From the NCBI GenBank assembly GCA_027596075.1, contig JADGJC010000074.1, positions 3,792 through 67,791 on the forward strand: a stretch of 64,000 nucleotides of DNA. Direction: 5' to 3'. The notes under the pieces are model-generated. The model did not search any database, was not told where the DNA came from, and saw nothing but the letters and a program-made list of their open reading frames with translations. This document shows, one piece after another, positions 1 to 11,392 of the stretch. Made by a program: the position numbers and the translations under genes. Every line of letters starts with the position of its first letter. Position 1 is the first letter of the stretch. Source of the stretch: Rhizophlyctis rosea. Taxonomy: Eukaryota > Chytridiomycota > Chytridiomycetes > Rhizophlyctidales > Rhizophlyctidaceae.

Positions 1-19
1 TGTGTGAGTTGTTGTGCTT

Positions 20-54
20 GGGGGGGGGGGGGGGGGGCGGGCCCCGGCGGGGGG
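20..54. repeat. Poly-G / G-rich tract
   Basis: An unbroken run of 18 G (20-37) is followed by a GC-only stretch to about 54. It may be a real G-quadruplex-prone tract or a sequencing artefact; G runs also flank the assembly gap at 49.2 kb. The remaining bases up to the polyprenol reductase stop show nothing recognisable. Confidence 0.6.
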
Positions 55-192
55 GAACACAAGTAATTTTCGTTTACCACCTCTCATTCAATTTTGCCTT
101 TCTTTCTATGCACAGGGAGTACATAAGACTCTTTTTTACGATCTTCCAAGTTTTGTTTTATATATGCATATATTTGTATGTCGCAGACCGCA

Positions 193-1274
193 TCAAAATA
201 CAAACGGCACCATCCTAGCCCACCCCTTTGGGACCGCACCTCCGAATTTGTCTTTATACCACTGGTGTTGATGGGAAGCTGATACACCTAAATCTGTGAC
301 GACCCAGACGAGGATCGTACAGGCGGTGAGGGGGTTGTGATATTGGATGATTATGAAAGAGGCGTAGATGAGGCATTCGAAGAAGTAGTGGGGGCAGGAT
401 GTGTGGGTGAAGTGGGAGGTTTTTGGGAGGGTGTAGGGTTGGGAGGAGGAGGAGGAGGAGCGGAGGGAGGCGAGGATTTTGTGGCAGGTGTGTTGGGAGT
501 GGGAGGCGTAGATGAAGAGGAGGGTGCCTAGGTAGTGGGTTGGGGATGGGAGTGTGGGGGTTGTGGGACCTAATGGTTTGGGTTGGGGTAAGAATTATGA
601 TGTGGGGTTTGATCGCATTCATGAGAGACAGTTCAGAATGTGGAGTTGAGACATGGGAGGTATCATGATATTGTGAGGGGACATGGATTAGGGTACATTT
701 CAGAACCATTGTATGGAGGGGAGCTCTTCTCTTGTGTAGGGGTGGCTTTGCATGGAATGGGCGAGTGCATGGATGGGTGCTTACCGTGTGTTAAGATGTT
801 TTGCCAACCTTCTATTGACAGAGCGATTGGGGTGATAAAATAGTATATCAGTCCGAAAAGGTAGTGGAATACATGGATTTTAGCATTTGATGAGCGGAAG
901 AGTGTGAGAGATTCGTGGAGGCGGCGGAGGGTGTGGAGGGTTATGAGTACTAGGGATATGAGTGTTGTTGTTGTCGTCGTCAAAGATTGCTCAGTCGTGG
1001 GCGACGCGAGAGTGGGAAAGGCGTTCAACGCGTAGATATACGTAAGGAGAACAAACGCAGCCCAGGGAAATCCCAAGATGTAGAAGTGCGAGAAGTAGGA
1101 TTTTGGAACGTGGAGGAGTGGACGCGTTCTCTGTTGAGGCAAGGTTTTGCCGTAGGGAATTAGGGTTGAGCGGAGGTGTGGGATGGAGTTTACAGTTAGG
1201 ACTAGGAGGGCTGAGAGGAGGTAGAATGCGCGGAGAAGGGTGGGGAGGTAGGGGAGGAGGGGTGTGAGGTGCAT
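193..1274 (-). CDS. DFG10: Polyprenol reductase (DFG10/SRD5A3 family)
   Basis: Probably reduces the alpha-isoprene unit of polyprenol to give dolichol in the ER membrane, the lipid carrier for N-glycosylation. Two exons, 1274-785 and 569-193, join in frame (donor GTAAGC, acceptor TTAG) to about 288 residues, normal for the family. Visible family features are a multi-pass hydrophobic sequence, YFSHFYILG near residue 60, RRLHESL followed by a hydrophobic segment, then CPHYFFECLIY and a C-terminal HQWYKDKFG...PKGWARMVPFVF end typical of the steroid 5-alpha-reductase domain. The longer open frame begins with TTG at 1331, so the ATG at 1274 was chosen. It is divergent from the transporter gene that starts at 1628, and the two share a roughly 350-base promoter region. 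Confidence 0.88.
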
Positions 1275-1627
1275 TGGTATGGTGAGGGGAAGCGGAGGAA
1301 GGGAATACAACTGAAAGGTCAAAGTGGTCAAAGATGCAGATGGGGAGGGAACGAAAAATAGCCCAACGCGATCTGAACGCGATCACCAAAATTGGATGAA
1401 TGTCTAAGCCACAATTCTGCAGCGCGTTCCTTGGTGCTATTTTTGGCCCACACAATTAGGGCAGCTTCTCACCCTCCCCATTCTTGCTTCTTGCCCCTCT
1501 CCTTTCCTTTCCTTTCCCTATCCCCCCTTCTTTCAGTGCGCGCTGCTTTGTTGGTAAAGGTATTTTGCACTCGACAGGTCTCCTTTCGTGCTGGTCAAAA
1601 TACTCACAGAGGCAGGCCTTTTCAAAG
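1275..1627. promoter_or_regulatory. Shared divergent promoter region
   Basis: Non-coding region between the polyprenol reductase and nucleotide-sugar transporter starts. It contains a C/T-rich tract around 1465-1530, common near fungal start sites. I see no clear TATA box or named operator. Confidence 0.4.
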
Positions 1628-3112
1628 ATGGCGGCAAAAGGAATGCAGGAAGGCGCAACGTTAGGCCAAGTCTTCCTCCACGAATGGATAGCGGTCTTCT
1701 TCCTCATTTTCGGGGGGTGCTGTTCAAACGTATACACTTTGGAACTCTTAGTCACGTATGTGTGCAGTTTCACTTTACAGCCTGACTGACTTCCCCACCC
1801 CTTGCAAACTCTTCTCGTAAGCGTTCTAACCAACCCCCACCCCACAGCGAAATCCCCAAAAGCGGCAACCTAATAACCCTAGCCCAATTCATCATAGTCG
1901 CAATAGAAGGTCTCTTCGCTCACCTAGAATTCGGCTTCCAACCCAACTCCATCCTCCCCTTTCGTCTCCGCAAGCGATCCATACCGATCAAAATTTGGCT
2001 AGCGATGGTGGCGTTGTTCTGGAGCGTGTCGGTGTTAAATAATCATGCGTTGGGGTATAGGATATCCATGCCTTTGCATATTATTTTTAGGAGTGGGAGT
2101 TTGCTTGTTAGCATGGTTATTAGTTGGGCGTTTTTTGGGAAGAGGTGAGGAGTGGGGAGCGAGTCGGGTGGATGAGTTATTGTGCTTGCTGGAAGCTCGC
2201 GATCTGACTGTTGGACTTTCCCAACGCACAGCTTCTCCTCCCAACAAATATCAGGCGTAATCCTCGTCACAATCGGCGTAATCCTCTCAACCTACAGTTC
2301 GGCCACATCAGCCTCAAAATCCTCCCCAGGATCCCCACACACTTCCCTCCTAGAATGGCTAACCGGCATCTCACTCCTAACCCTCGCCCTCATCCTCGCC
2401 TCCTTCCTCGGCCAGCTCCAACAATGGACGTACAGTAAATACGGTAAACACTGGCGCGAAGGACTGTTTTATACTCATGCGCTGGGCATGCCTGCTTTCT
2501 TGTTGTTTTGGGAGGATCTAAGAATCCAGGTGCAGGCGTATAATGCGTCGACGCCGATGAGTGTGACGGATTTTGCGGAGCCGTTGGTTGCGCCGGTTGT
2601 GTCGAAGGGGGTTTGGGAGAGTGTGAGGAGTGGGCCGTGGGAGGGGGTGGTGTTGCCGAAGTTGTGGATGTTTTTGATTTTGAATACTGTTACGCAGTGT
2701 GAGTTTCGTTGTTGGTGGTGCTGATTTTGGTGTGTGACTCGCGTTTAAAGCGCAAATCCATTGACCTCCTCCAATCTCTCGTACAGACGTCTGCATATCC
2801 GGCGTACACAGATTAAGTTCCATGGCAACAGCCGTAACATTGAACCTTGTAAGCCTTCTCTCCTGCCTGCCTCCATCTTCGCCTCCCTCCTGGTATGAAC
2901 CAACTAACCTCTCTTCCCGCCGACAGGTTCTAAGCGTCCGCAAATTCGTCTCACTCCTCGTCTCAGTTTTCCTCTTCCACAACGACTTCACACAGGGACA
3001 TTGGGTGGGCACGGCAGCGGTGTTCTTGGGGACGGCGGTGTATAGTGGGATGATATCGTTTGGTGGAAGAGGAAAGGGTGGGAAGGAGATGGGGAGGAAG
3101 AAGGAGGAGTGA
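1628..3112 (+). CDS. YEA4: UDP-sugar transporter, YEA4/SLC35B4 type
   Basis: Predicted multi-pass ER/Golgi antiporter that imports UDP-N-acetylglucosamine (or UDP-xylose in the animal relatives) for glycan and chitin synthesis. Five exons, 1628-1755, 1848-2144, 2232-2698, 2787-2848 and 2927-3112, join in frame to 379 residues. Family signatures are CCSNVYTLELL in exon 1, then IPKSGNLITLAQF and EFGFQPNSILPF, the ALGYRISMPLHIIFRSG segment, QISGVILVTIGVI, and a late VSLLVSVFLFHNDFT helix. The Lys/Arg-rich end (KKEE at the very C-terminus) could act as a dilysine-type ER retrieval signal, which is inference. All four introns have GT...AG ends and are 78-92 bases long. The substrate within the UAA family cannot be settled from sequence alone. 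Confidence 0.9.
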
Positions 3113-3776
3113 GGGTTGGGGCTGTGGTGTAATTGTTTTTTGGATTGGGAGAAAGACTTTGCATTGGGTACTGCTTCTCACTTTAATTTGGTTTTTGGAT
3201 ATATGCATCTTTTGTACTTATGAATGTAAATTATATCCCAGTGCGGATGAACCATGATGGTTACTATGACACTAACCAATCGGGCATCTATTCAATGAGG
3301 CTATCTGGTGACGCGTCGTTAGCTCATTAGCTTGAACACTGCGACACATATTTTCGTCTTCAAAGGAGACAGATGCGGCAGTTCATAACCAGGGGTTCTC
3401 GCAATTCAACTTCGCAAGTCGCCAGTTGGGCCCTATAAACTTTTTTGTTTCAAGACTTCTCACCCTTTTTACACATCCCAATGTTACCAGCATACCGTAT
3501 TCTCCCTCGTCCTTCGTGTCTGCTCACTCGCTGTGCCGGACACCGTCCGCCAGTGTACGTGTGCACTGTCCCACACCACGAAGCGTCCACTAGCTTCACT
3601 ACGACACCGCATAATCACCCTGCGGCCCTCCTCCTCCTCCTGCCTCTCCTCCCGCCTCTCCTCCCGCATCTCCTCCCCCTCTTGGTGCGTCTGCTATCAG
3701 GCCACTGCCGACTTCTATCGCAGATGTCTTCACAGAGAAATCCATCAAAACTTTACGTATCTGGGTCGCAACGGCG
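3113..3776. other. Intergenic; open frame without ATG at its end
   Basis: 3113-3480 holds only 3' flank of the transporter. From about 3614 an ATG-less frame rich in Pro and Ser is open and runs into the next gene model, so an upstream exon may be missing there. Confidence 0.35.
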
Positions 3777-4425
3777 ATGCAGAGAGCTGAGACGAACCTG
3801 GCGACAGCGGAGTCCAATCGAGCTCTGGCGGAGGCGCAGCGAGCAACTTCGGCCGAGTGGAAAGCAAAAGTCGAGAAAAAAGACACACAACTGCTGCTCG
3901 CGTTGGACTCTTTGGGGCGACTTGCGGGGCGGGTCATTATTGGTGTGTACCACACCACGGTCAAGTTCGTGAGTGGGCGTGCATGGCTTATCCTGCTTAT
4001 TGGCTGACACCATACCTAGAGGAGATCGAACGCACTTGGCGGCCCCCAAAAGGGCACTATGATCGGCGTGCACAGTGGTCCCAACTACAATTTCACAAAC
4101 CTGATCTCTTTACAACCTTCGGTCATGCTTCCCTGCAACACTCAATGACACACAACTAGGGGAGGAAATTGGCGTCACTGTCGACAAGCTCTTCATATCA
4201 ACTTCAAAGTCTCACCATCTCCTCATCCATACTGATGGCAAAGCCAAATTGGTGTATTCAAAGCAGGTACGTCCAAAGAGGGTTTGTGGTTTTCCGAACA
4301 TGTTGAGATATACTCATGCATTGCCATGTCAGGCTTTTCATTCGGAAATATATCGTTGTGTTCTCGAAGCATTGTATGAACATGAGGGGATTGAAGTGGA
4401 TGTTGTGGTAAGAGGAAGACCTTGA
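3777..4425 (+). CDS. Hypothetical spliced protein with Ala/Glu-rich helix
   Basis: I do not recognise this protein. A four-exon model stays open: 3777-3942, 4020-4121, 4160-4266 and 4333-4425. The first exon encodes an Ala/Glu/Lys-rich, probably helical stretch (ETNLATAESNRALAEAQRAT), then LDSLGRLAGRV; the last two encode a compact segment with IGVTVDKLFIS and LLIHTDGKAKLVYSK. The intron between exons 2 and 3 would be only 38 bases with a weak donor. The start is uncertain because the frame is open upstream to about 3614. It lies next to decayed mobile-element sequence, so it could itself be a remnant. Confidence 0.35.
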
Positions 4426-4861
4426 TAAAACAACTATTTAAATGTCTAAATGTACATGTTTGAAAAGCAAATCCATTGATGTTTTCCTCACTAAATTCAT
4501 TTTCACGCGGAGTAGGACAGTTGAATTGGTCATTAGGTCTCTGATTATCAGCTGCGGGGAGCAGCGAGCAGTCTCAACAGTCTCCCGTCATGGCCAGTCT
4601 CGGTCTCCCAGTCTCTTAGTCTTTCAGTCTCGCAGTTTTTGTTCAGAAAACACCCATAAGCGACCACGAGTAGGATGGAAGAACAACATTGTTCAGTTGT
4701 CCAAAGGATCAGTTGTCCAAAGGATCTATCCTGATCGAAAAGCTCGCTCGCCACCACAACTACAGTGCCTTTATAAACCGCTTCACAAACCCGCTACCTC
4801 AACCTCCTGAATCCGCAAACTACCTCCTTTTAACCCGCTACCTCATAGCCCTCTCGTTCTA
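4426..4861. repeat. Short direct repeats, no gene
   Basis: CAGTCTC-type motifs recur several times at about 4565-4640. A 15-base word (GTTGTCCAAAGGATC) is repeated in tandem near 4697-4728. No coding signal is seen. Confidence 0.4.
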
Positions 4862-6690
4862 ATGCCCAACATGGATTTCGACGCAAACAACCCTACGACC
4901 AATTCAGGTTCAGCATGGGGAGGATCTTCTCAACGCCCGCAACAGTATGCAGCAGCACCAACCTACCCCGCAGGAACTCGCAGCGGCATACTTTGCAGCA
5001 GCATACTTCACCCAAATCCCTGCACTTACTGTCCAGCCATGCAGCCAGTCCCCACCTCCTCCCGGAGATGACGTTCTTCCTCTTGCTCGCTGCGACGACG
5101 TTCTCCTTCTTCTTCGTGGCGACAGCACTCTCCCTCTTCCTCCCAGGTCTCCTCATCTCTATAACCCATCGCCGAAACAAACCATGCAACAACAATTGCA
5201 CGTGACACAAATGGGTCAACAACAGCAAACCTCCTACCACACCGTATCGTCTCCTGCAGCTGAGGCAGATGTCTACGACCCAGACGCTGCAGCCGCATCC
5301 GCAATTTTTGCCACTACAAGCTCTCATGGCAGAGGCCCGCCGAAGAAGGGGAAGTGTCATTATTGTGGGCGTAGCTGCCACTGGATGAAAAAAATTGCTG
5401 GAAACGTAGGGACAGAATCAGGAAGGGGAAAATGAAGAAATGGAAGGGAAGAAGGTAGACGGCGACTTCAACCCGCGCCTTCATTGTTACACCGAGGAAT
5501 ACGAAGACGCCTTGGTGTGCGCGGGAGAAGCTGCCGATGATGGAGGAGTTGTGGGGATGGAAGACGGAACTAGTGTTAGGGAGAATTTCGATGTGTGAAC
5601 GCAGTCCGCCACGGCTACGGCTACAGCCACGACTACGGCCTCGTCCGAAATAGATGCTATGTTCCATTGTTTGTCTGTTGCCATTGGGAAAGAGGCGGAT
5701 GAGATATACGAGCAAGCTGCACCCTTATATGAAGACATGTTTGAAGGATTCGAGAGCTTGTTTAGGGCAACTAGGGAGGGACAGGAAAGGCAATTCAAGG
5801 TCATCAGGGATTTTATGGGACAACAGATGCAGCAGGAGCAACAACAGCAGCAGCAAGCACATCAGCAGACGGGAAGCGCCGATGCTGGAGGGAGAGTCAA
5901 CTTCAACAATGTCAAACTGCCGCATTTATGGGGAAAGCTAGGGGAAGATGTGGAGAACTGGATCTCGTCCGCAGAGATAGCCTTCGAGTTCTTTAGGGTG
6001 CCTAATGATTTGAAGGCTGTGGCGGTATTCGCGCAGCAGGTGCTCCATGATCACGCTTCGGCTTGGTTCGTGCAGAAGAAGAAGCAACTCGACAAGTATT
6101 ATGAGGTGCACGGTTCTCGTTTCACCCCCGCTGAAATCATCGAAATCGAAGCTCAGGATGACCCTTACATGATCAATTGGAAGTCTTTTAAGAAGTCCTT
6201 CCACGGCCGCTTCTCCCCTGCGCACCACAACGAACAACTGATCCTCACATTGACCCACCTCGAGCAGAAAGGCAACGTCTCGGACTACGTTCATGAGTTC
6301 GGCGCCCTCGAAGCGCCCTCGAAGCGCAAATCAATTCCGCCCTACTTCCAGAGAGCACCCGGATCACCATGTTCTGCAACGGCGTGCGAGGCGACATCCG
6401 TGTTGCTGTCTATAAAAGTGAGTTTAAAACGTTATCGGAAGCATACGCCAAGCCTCAGAGGTCTGAGTACAGCCGCAATCCCACCGCATTCATCATTCCG
6501 CCCATCATTACTGGCCAATCCTTCGTTACTGCGGTTCCTGGCAACTCGGCCGGGATTTTCTATGTGGCAGCGGCACTAGCAGTACCAACCCCGCTCGTAC
6601 CCGCGCACACTGACGCTATGGACATCGATGCCCGTTCAGCCCGCCGCCGTCCTCCTCGCCGCGAACCATTACATAACATGTCCAACGACC
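4862..6690 (+). pseudogene. Broken Ty3/gypsy-like gag (zinc knuckle, then capsid-like region)
   Basis: Remains of a retrotransposon gag. The 5' part (4862-5435) is Gln/Ala/Pro-rich and ends in a zinc-knuckle-like motif, CHYCGRSCHW, at about 5358-5387. The expected continuation (Asn-Cys-Trp-Lys-Arg) lies in the next frame, after a run of A at 5388-5394. The 3' part (ATG 5659, open to 6579) resembles Ty3/gypsy capsid: a Gln-rich stretch, then NVKLPHLWGK, WISSAEIAFEFF, ASAWF, INWKSFKKSFHGRFSP and EQKGNVSDYVHEF. An 11-base tandem duplication at about 6302-6323 shifts the frame, and capsid-like sequence resumes in another frame from 6369. No long terminal repeats were found. It is clearly inactive. 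Confidence 0.7.
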
Positions 6691-7281
6691 CCTACCTCGG
6701 TAACCATCAACAACAAACCTCCGATTGTCACCGTGGTAGCTGGTACTTCAAATGTGGGCAAGTTGTGACGATCAATGTAAGATTCCGAGACGAAGTTGGC
6801 TCTGGAGGCCCCACAATCATAAAAATATTGCGTGGTTATCTGTCTGCCTTCGGTGATTACCTTGCCTTTCCAGGTGAAGCGTGGGTTTTGTTCCGTAAAT
6901 TTGGTGACGAGTTTCAGCAGATAAGCTCGATCGCTCTCTGACAATTCAGCGCAACCCGGTGGATCTGTAAGGACAATGTCGTTGTACTGAGCAACGCTGT
7001 CGCAATCATCTGCTCTGCGCAGCTTCTAGGATTTGGGGGCTAGTACGTGAGAAAGGGTTCGGCGGGTCTGTGAGAAGAAGGTATGAAATCTTGACCCGTC
7101 CATGTGGCACTGAAATTAACAGGTCACCATCGACATCATAAAGAAAACGTTGATGTGACGGTAGCCTGAAAATTTTCGGAACCCTATCTTTTGGCTGGGG
7201 GAAGACTGTGATGGCTCCCCCTTCGATGCGGAATCGACCGAGGAAGACATGAAACACCGGAAGAACAGTGGTAGGGTGCAC
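6669..7281 (-). pseudogene. Retropepsin-like fragment, inverted relative to gag
   Basis: On the minus strand two adjacent open segments (7281-7006 and 6944-6669) appear to be retroelement remains. The second has YFYDCGASRANFVSESYI followed by LPTFEVPATTVTIGG, the D-[CST]-G-[AS] arrangement and spacing of a retroviral-type aspartic protease. The orientation is opposite to the adjoining gag remnant, with the junction around 6670-6700, so an inversion or the insertion of a second element is implied. No reverse transcriptase motif (YxDD) is seen. Confidence 0.5.
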
Positions 7282-9084
7282 CCCGCTATTCCAATCGCAA
7301 CATTTTGGAAATCACTCCCACACATGTATTTTTGGAACTCAATGGACACAATGAATCATCTTGATAATCGTTATTGTTGTCCTGATCATCTTTGCCGTCT
7401 CCAGGAGGCGGGGAGCATCGCACTCCCTATTCCCAATTAGCTCTACGTTCTTCGTGGTCGTGTTCGGCGGCTCTCTCATGCCTGAGCTGTGCTAGCTCTG
7501 CATGCAAGGCGACTACTGGGTTGCTTACCCCGCTTCTTCTGCCCGATAGTGTCAAACCGGCTCTTGGCTGTGATTGGCCCACTTGTTGGAGAAGAAAGTT
7601 GGTTGCCAGGCTGTAGGGGATGATACAATAGGAATTTTATGGTACATTAAAATGCCTGGTGGAAAATTGGACGATTTGAACAAGTGCAAGGCTCCAATGT
7701 GTCAAGTGGGTTTGTATCTACGACGATTAAGGTTTTGGCCAATCAGAAAGGTATCGTACCGATGGATCCAAAATCTGCCATCCCCCCGGCCGTTCATCGG
7801 AACTCCTCTCCATCCTCCTGCTGATGCTGTCACCGTAATCGAAATCCTGGTCCTAGAATTTTGATCTGTTCCGCGTCGTTCATCATGATCACGTTCTTCT
7901 GCTTCATTTTCCTCCCCAACTAGCTCAACACCCCTCACATTGTTCAGCACAGCAAGGAAGAATGGAAATGGAGTAGCTCCCATGCGGTATGAATTCTCTG
8001 CACTGCTTTGCATCCCGTTGAATACGCTCATGCTTCATAACTTTTTCCCTGTTATTCTTCATGTTGCCTGGATGCAATGAGTGTAAGACCATATCGCCCC
8101 CTTTCACGTGCAAGGTTACGTGACCACTCTCAAGGACCTTTACCACTGTGCTGCATAAAATGAGACCGTTTTGCATGTTGTATGCACCGTAGGGCGGGTC
8201 GGTGATGATGGTGAGGATGTTGAAGGGTAGGCGGCAGATTCATGGATGTGGATGCAATGAGGTAGGTAACCAGAACCTCGCCTGTGATTACGCGGAAGGA
8301 ATCGCGGATGTAAAGGTGGTGAGCGAAGGCGATTTGACGGTTGTTGGGTGTGGAGGGCTGCTTCGATGGCAGATGATGCCACTGTTTGATATGTCGGTTG
8401 AGTGGAGCCCGGAATCACGCATTCACCTTTTGTTAGGTGTTGAATTGGTAGAGGTTCCGAGATATGAGATCCTTGCGATGGGTAATCTTGCATGCCGGCG
8501 GTATGGAAGGGGAACGATGTCACTTCCGAACGAATTGATAATGTAGTGATCTGCCGATAGTTTTCAATGAATCAATCAAGGAAACGGATGTGGTGGTGTT
8601 CAAAGGACACAGCTTGCCGGATCGAATCGCCTTGAGGACGAGGAGGACGGAAGAGATGGTACCACCAGCAGATGGAGTGATCATTTTGCATATGTAGCTC
8701 CCTGGTTGACGCTGCTTTGGAGGAAACCGTCATATGTTGATGCGGTTGAAGACCATTTTGCGCCCGATTTTGTTAAGGAAATAAACTGAATACACAAAGC
8801 CCTCGACCTTATGGGAACAGAATTCAAGCTGCTCACGTAATCCACAGCACTGCCACCCCGCCGGGTTTACAACACCCTGTTCATTTGCCACAAATTGACA
8901 TGAGTTGTATGTCTCTCTCAGCCTATTAATTTCCTGATCCCCTTTTACTGAGTTTCCCATCACATTTCTCTTCATCGCTACAATCTCATTGGAATATTTC
9001 AAGACCTTTTTCCCTGATACCGTTCGAGAAAGTCTACTGTCCATTTTGAATTACTTTGGTCAGCGACGAGCATCGGCAAGCGTC
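7282..9084. other. Gene-poor region, probably decayed mobile DNA
   Basis: Only short overlapping open frames occur on both strands, without recognisable domains, splice structure or start context. Given the flanking retroelement pieces this is most likely degraded transposon sequence. Confidence 0.35.
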
Positions 9085-10345
9085 ATGAACATCTTTCCCG
9101 CGCGTCGGCTGTCAAGGCAGATTGCTGATGAGCAGGCTCAGTTGGAGGGTGTCAATAAGCTGTTGGCAAAGGAGAAGTATTGGGAGAAGCAGTATGACGA
9201 GCAGCTTCAGGTGAGCAGGAAGACCTAATACACATTTCGCACTCAAATCAAAATGTCAAAGGTCGCAATAACAAAATCCATTGTCATTTGCATTGAAGGC
9301 TCTGAAGGAAGTTCAGGACAACATCAGCACTGGTGCTCAGGATATTTCTGGAGCTGTTGCCCTGTCGGCGGAGGTCGAGGCAGAACCAAAGGTCATCCAA
9401 AGTCAGAACGATGACGATGCGAGTAACCAAAGTCTTCTCATGGTCAAAGCTCCGACACCGTCTCCAACGCCAGCAGAACCTGCAGACGGTGCAGATCTGG
9501 GTCTTCGCGCTCCTCCACCGTCGACCACCACGCTTTCTCAGCTTCCACCTGTCTTCGACCCATCGCTGATTGGTGCAACCGCAGCGCATCTCACCCGTTC
9601 TGATCAATTTGCAGGGCCAACAACTCAGGCTCCACTCCCCACAGCAGCAACGCTCCACAACCCCTCCTCCATCCCAGCCACGGTTCGTCCAGGAGCAGTT
9701 CGAGCGGCTGTCATCAAAGACATCTTCCACCCACGCTCCTCAACTCCCAAAAACACCATCACCACCTCAACTCCCAACCTCCACATCCAAGCCCACTCCG
9801 CAGTGGACCTAACCCTCCCCCCACCCTCCCCAAAAAAACACCACTCCCTCAAATCCTTCAACGCCCCCTCCCAATCCATCGCCACAGCCCCCGCCTCAAC
9901 CACACCCCCCGTAACACCCACCCCAACGGGCACGTCAATCCCCGAACTCGAATCAACCCTCAAAAACCTAAAAATAACCACCGCCCTCGCCAAACAAACC
10001 CTCCGAAACTCCCAAGCGCTAAACTGGGAACGGCGTAAATCCATCGTCGAGATCGGCGAGTCTCTTTCCCGACTTTCCAACCCGGACTTATCATCCGCGT
10101 CGACACCAAACAACCAGGGCTCGAGCGTGTCGTTGGTGGAGGACGCGTTGCATGGTGAGTCGGATAAGGGGAGGCATTTGGAAGATCAGCATCGTATGGC
10201 TGTTAGGGATGAGATTTTGGAGAGTGAGGGGGGGTTGGTTGGGCCGTTGCAGTTCAGGGATGGCGTGTTGGATAGGGCGGAGGGTGTGCCGGGGACGGTG
10301 AGGGATTGGAATGAGGCGGCGGAGGTTCGGGAGGGGAGGGCTTGA
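9085..10345 (+). CDS. Hypothetical protein: short coiled coil plus Pro/Ser/Thr-rich region
   Basis: I do not recognise this protein. Two exons (9085-9210 and 9299-10345; donor GTGAGC, acceptor GAAG) give about 390 residues. The N-terminus is charged and helical (ADEQAQLEGVNKLLAKEKYW, then DEQLQALKEVQDNIS), followed by about 150 residues rich in Pro, Ser and Thr. A second helical part (LESTLKNLKITTALAKQTLR, then WERRKSIVEIGESLSRL) precedes an acidic C-terminus. Upstream sequence is open in the same frame from 8989 but has no ATG, so an earlier exon is possible. The arrangement suits a scaffold or adaptor protein, which is inference. Confidence 0.55.
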
Positions 10346-10849
10346 ATCTGTTTTTTGGGGTGGAGTGAAAAGTTCTGATGGAAAGAAATCTGTTTAGTAC
10401 AATGTAATTTCGATTCCTTTTATTACCGGGCTGTATGGATGATTGCTTTCACACTTGAGCGCTTCCCTACTGTTACAATATGCCTCTTTTTTGAAATTGT
10501 GACAATTCTTTCAGTCAAGTCACCTCAACAAACGTGAGCATATTTGTATTGAATATATGCCCCTACTGCCAATTCGGGGAGACCAAACTATTCCCGCACT
10601 CTCCCATATCTCGCAAAGATAAAGAAGGAAAATCATTACAGGAAGTATCTCGGTCAAAAGAAATGAGTATAACTCTCGTTATTGTAGGTATTTTATATCA
10701 TTCCAGAGGAGTGACAACAGGGTAAATATGACATTTCATACGGCCTAATCCCAAATCGACCATTACATCTCAAACACATGAACTAAACAACTAAGGTATA
10801 TAAATCAGATAGAACCAAAAGCGGCAGGTTGAGCTAGGTGTAACACGTC
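10346..10849. other. Intergenic, convergent 3' ends
   Basis: AT-rich sequence between two convergent genes. No further gene or clear repeat is seen. Confidence 0.3.
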
Positions 10850-11392
10850 TTATCTACGTTTCGGAGGGGGAGGGGGAGGAGTTGCCGTTGTTTTCACGGT
10901 CGTCGTCGTTGACGTCGCTTTAGTGGTTGTGGTCGTCGTCGCCTTCGTTGTTGTCGTAGTGGTAGTTGTAGTAGTAGTAGTAGTAGTAGTACTCGACGCA
11001 TACGAGTTGGTGTTCCCAACCAAACAACTCGGAATCATACAATTCGGAATACACTTCCCAACCAACACACCCGTATCATTATCACTCTTCACCGTGCTGC
11101 ACACCGTCCCCGGGCCGGCTTGAGCACAGTCTTTCTGATTGGTGCAAGGGATGTAGGTGTCGGTTGTGTTTGACGCTGGGAGCTGTTTGGTGATGCAGGC
11201 GGAGTCCAGACAGGTTGGGACGCAGTATGACAAGGCTTTACCGGTGTCGGTGTCTTTGAGGGGGGTGCAGTAGGTTCCGGAGGCGCAGTCGCCTTGCCTT
11301 TGGCAGGTGGCATAGGGAATGGTGGAGTTGGTGGATTGCGCTATGGCAATGCCGAGGGTTGTTGTTAGGAGGAGGAGGGGTTTGAGGTGCAT
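10850..11392 (-). CDS. Small secreted Cys-rich protein with Thr-rich tail
   Basis: Predicted secreted or wall-associated protein of 180 residues. The ATG at 11392 gives a clean signal peptide (MHLKPLLLLTTTLGIAIAQ); an in-frame ATG at 11488 would add 32 residues that look untranslated, so it was not used. The mature part has two similar Cys-rich modules (C-x5-DCASGTYC...C-x3-C and C-x4-DCAQAGPGTVC...C-x3-C), suggesting an internal duplication, and several N-glycosylation sequons. The tail is almost pure Thr broken by KAT, then six prolines and KRR, coded by GTA/GTC-type trinucleotide repeats on the plus strand. Thr-rich tails are usually O-mannosylated spacers. The family is unknown to me and I see no GPI signal. 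Confidence 0.6.
   Translation of the reverse strand: MHLKPLLLLTTTLGIAIAQSTNSTIPYATCQRQGDCASGTYCTPLKDTDTGKALSYCVPTCLDSACITKQLPASNTTDTYIPCTNQKDCAQAGPGTVCSTVKSDNDTGVLVGKCIPNCMIPSCLVGNTNSYASSTTTTTTTTTTTTTTTKATTTTTTKATSTTTTVKTTATPPPPPPKRR
10955..10992. repeat. Trinucleotide microsatellite in coding sequence
   Basis: A run of GTA/GTT triplets on the plus strand encodes the Thr tract of the secreted protein. Its length is likely to vary between strains. Confidence 0.6.

Noticed and set aside
1272..1331. Longer N-terminus for the polyprenol reductase
   Set aside because: The extra residues start at TTG; the first ATG in frame is at 1274 and fits the family.
8140..8546. Open frames on both strands around 8.1-8.5 kb
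   Set aside because: No domain, start context or splice pattern; most likely degraded mobile DNA.
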